64,000 bases of DNA, from contig NZ_FRCY01000001.1 of NCBI RefSeq assembly GCF_900143075.1, positions 310,001 to 374,000 of the forward strand, given 5' to 3'. Every line of letters starts with the position of its first letter. Position 1 is the first letter of the stretch. Source of the DNA: Cyclobacterium lianum (GTDB lineage Bacteria > Bacteroidota > Bacteroidia > Cytophagales > Cyclobacteriaceae). Both the position numbers and the translations under genes were made by a program. Below are positions 7,986-16,300 of the stretch, piece by piece. The notes beneath the pieces were generated by a model. It was not told the origin of the DNA, ran no database searches, and saw only the letters and a list, made by a program, of their open reading frames with translations.

Positions 7986-9272
7986 ATGAACCCTGTATCA
8001 TTTGATTTTAGCCTGGAATTCGCCAGAGCCATGGATCAGCAGGATCCGCTACGGCAATTCCGGGAGAAATTCTATATTCCGGAGCGAAATGGTAATCCGG
8101 TCCTTTATTTTTGTGGCAACTCCCTGGGGCTACAACCCAGGACTACCGGGAGCTATATTGGCAGACATTTGGAGAAATGGGCTGAGAAAGGTGTGGAGGG
8201 GCATTTTGATGGCCCACTTCCCTGGGTGGATGCCCGCAAGCCTTCCAGACCTATACTGGCAGACTTGCTGGGGGCACATCCAGACGAGGTCGTGGCCATG
8301 AACAGCCTGAGCGTCAATCTGCATCTTCTGATGGTTTCCTTTTACCGGCCAAAAGGAAAAAAATTCAAAATCCTTACCGAAGCGGGTGCTTTTCCCTCCG
8401 ACCAGTATATCCTGGCTTCGCAGGTACAGTTCCATGGCTATAGTCCTGAAGAGGCCATCATAGAATTGGTACCCCGGCCGGGAGAGCAGCTCCTCAGAAC
8501 CAGTGAGATCATTGAGCAAATCCACAAGCATCAAGATGAATTGGCTCTGGTGATGATGTCAGGAGTACAATACTATACCGGTCAGTTTTTTGATTTGCAG
8601 GCCATCAGCGGAGCAGCCTCCCGGTATGGGATTAAAGTTGGTTTCGACCTGGCCCATGCCATTGGCAATGTGCCGCTCTCCCTGCACGACTGGGGGGTGG
8701 ACTTTGCGAGCTGGTGTAGTTACAAATACCTGAATTCAGGCCCCGGGAATGTATCCGGGATTTTTGTTCACCAAAAGCACGGCAGCAATAAAGATATTCC
8801 CCGCTTTGCGGGTTGGTGGGGCCATAATGAAAAAAGGCGGTTTCTGATGGAAAAAGGCTTTGATGCCATGCCGGGAGCAGACGGGTGGCTGCTGAGCAAT
8901 GATCCGGTTTTGGGCCTTGCAGCCCATCAGGCATCCCTGGATATTTTTGCAGCCGCAGGAATGGAAAAAATAAGGGCAAAGTCCGAACTATTGACCGCTT
9001 ATTTAGAGTTTGTAATTCGTAAAACAATTGGTAACCCGGAAGAGTTTACATTGATAACTCCTTCAAAACCAAGTGAAAGAGGCTGTCAATTGTCGCTGTT
9101 TCTGCATCAGGGAGGCAGGGAGAAATTTGAGTTATGGACGGCACAGGGCCTGGTGGCAGACTGGAGAAATCCAAACGTGATCCGGCTGGCACCCGTACCT
9201 TTGTACAACAGTTTTGAGGATATTTATGCATTCGGCAAACTGATGCAGTTATCTCAGGGAGACTCGCGCTGA
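7986..9272 (+). CDS. kynU: Kynureninase
   Basis: 428 residues from ATG 7986; an in-frame GTG at 7959 would add nine residues but gives no family-like extension. This PLP-dependent, fold-type I enzyme cleaves kynurenine or 3-hydroxykynurenine to anthranilate or 3-hydroxyanthranilate plus alanine. Visible: CGNSLGLQPR near residue 40, the substrate-binding GVEGHFDGP region, FDLAHAIGN with the PLP-pairing Asp, and CSYKYLNSGPG, whose Lys carries PLP. It lies 62 bases after the dioxygenase gene and 28 bases before the monooxygenase gene, all on the same strand. Confidence 0.97.
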   Translation: MNPVSFDFSLEFARAMDQQDPLRQFREKFYIPERNGNPVLYFCGNSLGLQPRTTGSYIGRHLEKWAEKGVEGHFDGPLPWVDARKPSRPILADLLGAHPDEVVAMNSLSVNLHLLMVSFYRPKGKKFKILTEAGAFPSDQYILASQVQFHGYSPEEAIIELVPRPGEQLLRTSEIIEQIHKHQDELALVMMSGVQYYTGQFFDLQAISGAASRYGIKVGFDLAHAIGNVPLSLHDWGVDFASWCSYKYLNSGPGNVSGIFVHQKHGSNKDIPRFAGWWGHNEKRRFLMEKGFDAMPGADGWLLSNDPVLGLAAHQASLDIFAAAGMEKIRAKSELLTAYLEFVIRKTIGNPEEFTLITPSKPSERGCQLSLFLHQGGREKFELWTAQGLVADWRNPNVIRLAPVPLYNSFEDIYAFGKLMQLSQGDSR

Positions 9273-9300
9273 CTGGTCTCCCCTACAATTTATTGAACCA

Positions 9301-10656
9301 ATGAAAAAGGAAAGAATAAACTTACTGGGAGCAGGATTAATCGGATCGCTGCTGGCTATTTATTTGAGAAAGAGGGGGCTGGAGGTTTCCATTTTCGAGA
9401 AGAGACAGGATTGGCGTCACCTGAATGTGTCCGGCGAGGGCCGCTCCATCAATATGGCTTTGAGCTACAGGGGATGGAAGGCGCTGGAAAGGGCAGGTAT
9501 AAAGGATAAAGTAATTCCGTATACCCAGGCCATGTATGGGAGAAGGATTCATGACGAGCATGGAGATACTTTCTTCCAGCCCTACGGCAAAGAAGATCAG
9601 GCGATCTATTCCATTAGTAGAAATGCTTTCAATAAGATACTGCTAGACGAGGCCGAGGCGCAGGGTGCTTCCGTCCATTTCGGTCACAAAGTAGAGCATG
9701 TCAATGTGGCTGCAAGGGAAGTGTCATTCAGTTTGGAAGATGGCAGTGAAAAAAGCATCCATTCGGAAGTTCTTATTGGTTCTGATGGAGCCTATTCAGC
9801 TCTCCGAAATGCTTTCCAGAGCCAGCTCAGGTTTAATTTCAACCAGCAGTACATTTCGCATGGCTATAAGGAACTGAGTATACCACCCAGTCCGGAGGGT
9901 GAGTTTGCGATGGATCCCAATGCATTACACATCTGGCCAAGGGGAAAATTCATGCTGATAGCACTCCCCAACCTGGACAAATCATTTACTTGCACCCTCT
10001 TCCTGCCTTTTGAGGGTTACAAGGTGAGCTTTGCGAACATTCACGATGAAAGGGATATAGAGCAGGTGTTTAAAACGCACTTTAACGATGCGTACAATCT
10101 GATGCCCAACCTGCTGGAAGATTTCACGCGTAACCCCACAGCAGCCCTGATCAATACGGAATGTTATCCGTGGACAGAAAACAATACCCTCCTGATCGGA
10201 GATGCAGCGCATGCCATGGTTCCCTTTTATGGACAAGGGATGAATTGCGGGTTTGAAGATTGTTCTATTCTGGATGGTCTGATCGCCAAATACGGGACCT
10301 CTTCCTGGGACCTTGTTTTTGAAAAGTTTCAGAAAGGGAGAAAGCCGGACACAGATGCCATCTGCCAACTTGCCATGGACAATTTTGTTGAGATGAGCGA
10401 TAACGTCGCAGATCCGAAGTTCCTGATCAGAAAGAAAATTGAAGCCCGCCTGCACGAATTGTACCCGCAGGAATGGGTTCCGCTGTATAGTATGGTTACC
10501 TTTTCGGAAATGAAATATTCCGAGGCCTATGCGATTGGTAAGCTTCAGGAGAAGGTGATGGATCGGGTGATGAGTGATCCGCTGATCACCCAAAACTGGG
10601 ACCGTCTGGACTATGAAGATATTCTCCATCAGGTAGTGGTATCGGGTGCGGTTTAA
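9301..10656 (+). CDS. kmo: Kynurenine 3-monooxygenase (FAD-dependent)
   Basis: 451 residues. It hydroxylates kynurenine to 3-hydroxykynurenine using NADPH and O2. The N-terminal Rossmann motif is GAGLIGSLLAIYL followed by an acidic strand end (FEKR). The GDG-type second FAD motif appears as LLIGDAAHAMVPFYGQGMN (residues about 298-316), typical of class A flavoprotein hydroxylases. RSINMALSYRGW near residue 50 is the kmo-specific segment that distinguishes it from phenol hydroxylases. Third gene of the kynurenine operon. Tryptophan dioxygenase, formamidase and quinolinate phosphoribosyltransferase are not in this window and must lie elsewhere. Confidence 0.96.
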   Translation: MKKERINLLGAGLIGSLLAIYLRKRGLEVSIFEKRQDWRHLNVSGEGRSINMALSYRGWKALERAGIKDKVIPYTQAMYGRRIHDEHGDTFFQPYGKEDQAIYSISRNAFNKILLDEAEAQGASVHFGHKVEHVNVAAREVSFSLEDGSEKSIHSEVLIGSDGAYSALRNAFQSQLRFNFNQQYISHGYKELSIPPSPEGEFAMDPNALHIWPRGKFMLIALPNLDKSFTCTLFLPFEGYKVSFANIHDERDIEQVFKTHFNDAYNLMPNLLEDFTRNPTAALINTECYPWTENNTLLIGDAAHAMVPFYGQGMNCGFEDCSILDGLIAKYGTSSWDLVFEKFQKGRKPDTDAICQLAMDNFVEMSDNVADPKFLIRKKIEARLHELYPQEWVPLYSMVTFSEMKYSEAYAIGKLQEKVMDRVMSDPLITQNWDRLDYEDILHQVVVSGAV

Positions 10657-10815
10657 TTGTAGCCTGTATGACAACTGTATTCCGGGCTGTGTGATACCTG
10701 ATGTGAATCCATCCTGTCCCCGCATTCGTGAAGTGTTTCAGACTGACCTGAACACCAGGTCTCCCAGCCACCTGCATCATAGCTGGGTGCGGCATATACG
10801 ATGCAGCGAACGAAA

Positions 10816-11724
10816 TCAAATGCCGGTACCAAATCGCTGATTGAACCCCCGAATGCCCTGCAGCCCCCCGGTATGGATGGCCAGGATGCGGGTTCCCCGC
10901 TTAAAACGGTCCCTGCTGACCATATCCAGCAAACCAAAAAGCATTTTACCGGTATAAACCGGATCAAGGGGGAGTGCGTAATCGTTTTTCATCTCTTTGA
11001 TGAATGCGATCAGTTCGGGTGTGAATTTGGCATACCCTCCAAAGTGGTAGCTCGTCTGAATCTGCCAGGAGCATCGTGGCCTGATCTGATTTGTTTCGAG
11101 TAACCGGTTGATTTCAGCATGAATAAATTCCCCTTTCAGCACGGAAAAGCCCAGCAATAGCTGCCTGCTATGCGCGCTGGCCAGCAATCCGGCAAAGGTC
11201 CCCCCGGTACCAACCGGCAGTGCCAGAATATCTTTTTCGGTATCCAGAGTATTCAGGATCTGGGAAGTACCCTTAATTGCCAGAGCATTGGTCCCTCCTT
11301 CCGGAATTACGTACACGTTGCCAAACCTGTTTTGGAGTTGTTCCAGCACTTTCGGATCCTCCTTTTCACGGTAGGCAGCTCTGCTCATGGGATAAAGCTG
11401 CATGCCATGACCTGCGGCATCGGCCAGTGTGGGATTGAGGGGTTGTGGAATTTCCCCCCGGATCATAGCTATAGCCGCCAGTTCATTTTGCGCCGCCGAA
11501 ATGGCTGTCGCATGGACATGGTTGGAAAAAGCACCACCAAAGGTCAGGATGCCGGTGCATCCTTTTTCTTTTGCAGCGCGGATGTTATATAGCAGCTTGT
11601 AATATTTATTGCCCTGGATCTCAGGGTGCAGTACATCGAGTCTTTTGATCTGCAGATGGACATTTTTTTCCGCCAGCAGCGGAAGGCGGATATTTTGGTA
11701 AGCCGGTAAAGTTTGCTTTTCCAC
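10816..11724 (-). CDS. D-cysteine desulfhydrase / ACC deaminase family PLP enzyme
   Basis: 302 residues of fold-type II PLP fold. The PLP lysine is in QGNKYYKL at about residue 40, followed by TFGGAFSNH, the Ser/Asn-rich loop that contacts substrate. VIPEGGTNALAIKG and LPVGTGGTFAGL form the PLP-phosphate cradle. Relatives deaminate 1-aminocyclopropane-1-carboxylate or remove H2S from D-cysteine; the Bacteroidota members are mostly unassigned, so D-cysteine desulfhydrase is the safer general name. It is convergent with kmo and divergent from the pseudouridine synthase gene, with only about 65 bases between the two start codons. Confidence 0.88.
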   Translation of the reverse strand: MEKQTLPAYQNIRLPLLAEKNVHLQIKRLDVLHPEIQGNKYYKLLYNIRAAKEKGCTGILTFGGAFSNHVHATAISAAQNELAAIAMIRGEIPQPLNPTLADAAGHGMQLYPMSRAAYREKEDPKVLEQLQNRFGNVYVIPEGGTNALAIKGTSQILNTLDTEKDILALPVGTGGTFAGLLASAHSRQLLLGFSVLKGEFIHAEINRLLETNQIRPRCSWQIQTSYHFGGYAKFTPELIAFIKEMKNDYALPLDPVYTGKMLFGLLDMVSRDRFKRGTRILAIHTGGLQGIRGFNQRFGTGI

Positions 11725-11778
11725 AGTAAATTTTGACAGTAATTACAGATAAAATACCGATTGTTTTTGATCAAATCC

Positions 11779-11786
11779 TAATTTTG
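11779..11786 (+). promoter_or_regulatory. -7 promoter box of the RluD-family gene
   Basis: TAATTTTG, an exact consensus match that ends four bases before the ATG at 11791, predicting a leaderless transcript. Confidence 0.55.
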
Positions 11787-11790
11787 CACC

Positions 11791-12825
11791 ATGACTGCAT
11801 CGATAGAAGAGGAACTGCCGGAAGAGGACTCGTATTTTGAGCGCATAGAGCTGCGGGTCGATCCCGGACAAGGTCCGCTGAGAATAGACAAATTTATCAC
11901 GGATAAGGTGGCCAATGCTTCCCGGAATAAGGTACAACAGCGCATTACTGACGGAGAGGTAAAGGTAAATGGATTACCTGTGAAGGCGAATTACAAAACC
12001 AAAGCAGGTGATGTCATCAGCTTTGTGATGGAGAGAAGCAGAAAGGATCCGGATGTGATTCCTGAGCCTATTCCGTTGGATATTCGCTATGAAGACGAGC
12101 ATTTGCTGGTGGTCTGCAAACCGGCAGGAATGGTGGTGCATCCGGCACACGGTAACTGGACCGGTACATTGGTAAACGGCCTGGCCTATTATTTCAAGCA
12201 TCTACCCGAACTTCCGGGAAATTCCGGTCGTCCCGGACTGGTCCACCGCATAGACAAAGACACTTCGGGCCTCCTGGTAGTCGCCAAATCGGAAAAAACG
12301 ATGACCCATCTGGCAAAACAGTTTTTTGACCACAGCATACAAAGAAGTTATGTGGCTCTGGTGTGGGGGGAGATGAAAGAAGCATCGGGTACGATTGACA
12401 TGCCTATAGGTCGGGGACTGAAGGATAGGAAGGTCATGCAGGTTTTCCCGGAGGGGGATGCAGGAAAGGCGGCCGTCACCCATTGGGAATTGATCGAAAG
12501 ATTGAGGTACGTGAGCCTGATCCGCTGTACGCTGGAAACGGGTAGAACGCACCAAATCCGTGTCCACCTGAAACATCTGGGGCATCCTTTGTTCAACGAC
12601 GCAGTATACGGAGGGGATAAAATCAGGAAGGGAACACAATTCTCTAAATACAAAACCTTTGTTCACAACTGTTTTGAACTCCTTCCAAGGCAGGCCCTGC
12701 ATGCCAAATCGCTTGGTTTTATTCATCCTGTCAGCGGCAAATCACTGTTTTTTGATAGCGAGATCCCTGCAGACATGGCAGCAGTCATCGAAAAATGGAA
12801 AAATTACGTCCAGTATGACAGTTAG
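11791..12825 (+). CDS. RluD-family ribosomal large-subunit pseudouridine synthase
   Basis: 344 residues. An S4 RNA-binding domain (about residues 30-95, RIDKFITDKVANASRNKVQQRI) precedes the catalytic domain. The catalytic Asp is in LVHRIDKDTSGLLVVAK (about residue 150). The C-terminal part has the RTHQIRVHLKHLGHPLFND motif that closes the active site. RluD-type enzymes modify helix 69 of 23S rRNA; RluA/RluC relatives hit other sites, so target assignment is inferential. Its promoter abuts the start codon. The next feature downstream is the tRNA-like RNA. Confidence 0.93.
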   Translation: MTASIEEELPEEDSYFERIELRVDPGQGPLRIDKFITDKVANASRNKVQQRITDGEVKVNGLPVKANYKTKAGDVISFVMERSRKDPDVIPEPIPLDIRYEDEHLLVVCKPAGMVVHPAHGNWTGTLVNGLAYYFKHLPELPGNSGRPGLVHRIDKDTSGLLVVAKSEKTMTHLAKQFFDHSIQRSYVALVWGEMKEASGTIDMPIGRGLKDRKVMQVFPEGDAGKAAVTHWELIERLRYVSLIRCTLETGRTHQIRVHLKHLGHPLFNDAVYGGDKIRKGTQFSKYKTFVHNCFELLPRQALHAKSLGFIHPVSGKSLFFDSEIPADMAAVIEKWKNYVQYDS

Positions 12826-13038
12826 GTGGTTATTAAATTGTTAATTGGGTGTTTAAAAATAAACCCAAAATTATATTAACTGTAATAAAAATCGTTTTTA
12901 ATTTAAAAAACAGAAAAATAACTCATTTTTTAATGAAATAATTTCCTCAAAAGAAGGTTTTTATTACATTTGTTGCATCGGAATTTTATTTGGCAATTTG
13001 CTATAGGCAACCGAGCTGAATACACTTCCTTTCGTTCA
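12826..13038 (+). promoter_or_regulatory. AT-rich upstream region of the tRNA-like RNA
   Basis: No coding potential is seen. An exact -7 match, TACATTTG, lies at 12965-12972, about 67 bases before the 5' end of the tRNA fold, which would require 5' processing of the transcript as is normal for tRNA precursors. No reliable -33 box was found. Confidence 0.45.
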
Positions 13039-13180
13039 TGTAGGATGTTGAAATTGGCAGACAAGCCCTCCTGTCTCGGGGGTGGAGGATCCAGATATAT
13101 CTGGTGTACCGGATAAAGCGCACATCGAGCTCAATGTGTTGCCTAACGGCTCCGTGGAGGTTCGAATCCTTCTCCTACAG
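13039..13180 (+). ncRNA. tRNA-like RNA with a 73-base structured variable region
   Basis: The ends fold as a tRNA: a perfect 7-bp acceptor stem (13039-13045 with 13073-13179's last seven bases, 13173-13179), a class II, Leu-like D arm (loop AAATTGGCAGA), a 5-bp anticodon stem (13066-13070 with 13078-13082) closing the loop CTGTCTC, and a canonical T arm (13156-13172, loop TTCGAAT). Read as a tRNA the anticodon is GUC (Asp), which does not fit a class II body, and base 73 would be G. CCA is not encoded. The variable region, 13083-13155, is 73 bases instead of 4-24. It starts with a 4-bp stem (GGAG 13084-13087 with CTCC 13150-13153) that encloses a palindromic hairpin (13091-13104) and a longer hairpin (13118-13125 with 13134-13142, one bulge). 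A strong terminator follows. This is a real structured RNA; its function is unknown to me. Alternatives: a tRNA with an insertion, or a tRNA-derived regulatory RNA. Confidence 0.75.
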
Positions 13181-13192
13181 CACAGATTTGCT

Positions 13193-13229
13193 GCCGGAAA
13201 TTATCCCAGGATAGTTTCCGGCTTTTTTT
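13193..13229 (+). terminator. Terminator of the tRNA-like RNA
   Basis: Eight-bp stem (GCCGGAAA with TTTCCGGC) with an inner stem (TATCC with GGATA), then seven T. It begins 12 bases after the end of the tRNA fold, showing that the RNA is a separate transcription unit. Confidence 0.9.
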
Positions 13230-13313
13230 CTCGCCTTGCTGCAAGCCTCAATTTTTCTTTTGTCGCTCAATATTGAATAATATCCACTATATTTTGTATT
13301 CTTGAGTTGGCAA

Positions 13314-16300
13314 ATGAGTGAAGAAACCCTACATACCAAACAGCGCAGAAACAAACGAAAGCGTTGGCTGAAAATAACGGGAATCGTTGTTGTTTTGCTG
13401 CTGATCCTGCAGGTAGGTTTATATTTTTTAAGTGACTGGCTATTTAGGGAATACGTAAAGCAGCAGGTGGAGAGGATTTCGGACGGAAAATACGGGGTAG
13501 AGTTTGACCGGATTTACCTTTCCCTGTTTCAGCTTGGAGTTTTTGTAGAAGGCTTTAGCCTCTTTCCTGCAGATCCGGAGATATTTGACCGCCAGAAGAT
13601 CCCTTATTACCGGATATCGCTGGACCAGCTCGAGATATTGGATATCGGGTATTCAAGGAGCAGCGGCAGCATAGACATCGGGGTACTGCGGCTCACATCT
13701 CCTGTAGTGCAGGCACGGCAACATTCTGAGCTGCCTGGAAACGAAGATGCCAGCCCACTCCAGCTATTGGAAGCAGAAATCCAAAAGTCCCTGGGAGAAA
13801 AAGTTCAGGAAATTCATATCCGGGACTTTTATGTAGACCAGGCCAATTTGTTGATTGAGAACTTTATCAGCCAGAAGTCCATTTCCGCTTCCAATACCAA
13901 TTTATACGTACAGCACATTCATCTGAGCAGCGAAGAACAGGAGCAGACACCATTTGGCATTCAGGGGTTTGAACTGGATTTTGACGATTTTGAAATTATA
14001 CTGGCAGACAGTATCCATAGGGTGGCGGCGCAAAAAGTCGGTATTTCTTCTATAGAAAAGCGCATAAACGCCGAAATGCTTCAGGTAGTACCCGATCTGA
14101 AACAGACAGCCGATGTGTACTATGAAATTTCCCTGGATCATCTGGAGTTGGCGGATGCCGATATCATGGAAATGTTTCAGACCGCAGAAGTAGACATTGG
14201 TGATCTGAATCTGGAAGCACCTGATTTTGTGCTGTACACCGACCGCGCCACCCTGGAGAGCGAAAGAAGAACGACCGACTTGTATGAACTGATCCGGGAG
14301 GTATTGGCGTCCATTTCCATCCAAAACCTGACGATTAACCAGGGGCAATTCCTTCAGAGAGGCGTTAATTCACCCAATAAAAATAGAATTGAAGCGGAGG
14401 ATATTCATTTTGCGATGGAAGATGTATATATCGGACAGGATGAGGCTTTAAGGGAAAATAGTTTTTTCTATGCCAGGGATGCTTCGCTGGAGATCAGCAG
14501 GGCGAGAATTGCCCTGGCAGACGAAATCCACTGGATTTCGGGCAGTGATATCTATCTTTCTTCTTTTGAAGACCGGGTGACCATCAATGAAATTGAATTA
14601 AAGCCGCTGGTGGAGGAGGACAGTTTGTCCGATGTATCCCTTTTCGAAATCACGGTGCCCCAATTGGAATTTGCCAATGCAAACCTCAGGAAAATTTATA
14701 ATGAAAAAATCATAGATATCGGAGAATTGATGATCAGGTCACCTGATGTGGTGATCAAAGACATACTGGGGAATTCCTCCCGGGCGAAGACAAGCCTGGC
14801 TACTACCGCCCTGCCACAGCTTACTCAGGGTTTTCTGAAAGCCATTTATATCCAGAAACTGGAAATGGAGGAAGGTAGCCTGGTTTTGGATAATCATCTC
14901 CGGCTGCGGCAAGACAGCCTTTCCTTTGGCAGAATCGATTTTGTACTGGAAAATTTTCAGCTGGATGAAAAACAGCAGGCAGATTCCTCCTCCCGGATAT
15001 TTCTTGCAGATAACCTGCGTCTGGAGATCAATGACTATGCGTTGAAGTTATCCGACAACCTGCACTTGTTTGCAGCAGACAAGATACTGATTGATACCCA
15101 TGATGAACGGCTCATGATCAATGGCTTTCGCCTCAAGCCCCATTCTCCGGACGGTGTTTTGCCGATTTTAGAAAGATATGACAAGACCACGGTGCTGGAC
15201 ATAGAAATACCTGAATTTCTGGCTACCGGTGTAGATATCAACAGAGCGTATTTTGAAGAAAGGTTGTTTATCAACCATATCGACATCCCCAGTCCCATTA
15301 TCCGGTGGTCCAAATACATTCCCGGCGATCAATCGGAACAGGAACAACTGGAGCGCGGTGATATTTTGAATCTGATCTCAAACTATTTTAAGGAAGTCGG
15401 CATCGATTCGCTCAGCATAGAAGAGGGAACTTTTGTCTACGAAAATTTTGCGAATGAAACCTTCCGTACATTCGCGGAAAATGACATTGCCATCAAAATC
15501 CGTAACTTTTATCTCGATGAAGACATCGATCCGGCAGAAAACCGAACGCTTTTTGCAGAGGAAGTGGATGTTAACCTGAATAATTATCTGTTTAACATTG
15601 CCAACGGAAGGTACAGCATTGTGGCAGAGCGGATAGCATTCAATTCTGCCAGAGAGGAGATCAATACCTTTAATGTTCGCCTGATGCCCAACAGTTACCT
15701 TGATTCGAAGGTTAGCATAGCTGCCGTCGTGCCGGAACTCAGCTTCAGCGGTGTGGATCTGGAGGCCTTTCTGTTTGACAATACCCTCTCTTTGTCCCTG
15801 CTGAGGTTGTCAGATGCTGATGTGAAGCTGTCTATCAACCAGGATTTTGGCGAGGAAGAAAATGCAGAAGAGCAGACTACCAAATCCCGTAATTTACCCA
15901 AGACGATTGATGTCATTCAGATCGACTCCATTCTTACTTCCAATGCTTCCTTCAATGTAGCCTATTTTCAGGAGGGCAAGGATCTGGATTTGATTAAGAC
16001 TGGAATTAACCTGGCAATCGCTGATTTCATGTTGGATTCTGCCCGATTGTCTGAAGGCGATATTGCCAGTTTTTTTTCAAACATGAGCCTGGGAGTTGAT
16101 GATTTTTCACTGGCACTTCGGGATAGTATTCATACCCTTAATTTTTCTAAAATAGAACTGGATTCCCGGGACGAACAAATTCTCGTCGAGAACCTGAATG
16201 TGGTACCTAATACGATTAACGGTATTAAGGGTGTGCCCATATTGAAGGCAAGTGTACCCAGAGTGGCCATCAACACCCGTTCCCTGCAAAGCTTTCAGAA

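Noticed and set aside
9982-10725. Long minus-strand frame opposite kmo
   Set aside because: Antisense to a clear FAD hydroxylase; composition is that of a shadow frame.
13039-13180. Selenocysteine tRNA, tmRNA or group I intron tRNA
   Set aside because: No UCA anticodon, no tag peptide frame or typical tmRNA size, and the extra sequence is in the variable region rather than in the anticodon loop where tRNA-Leu introns sit.
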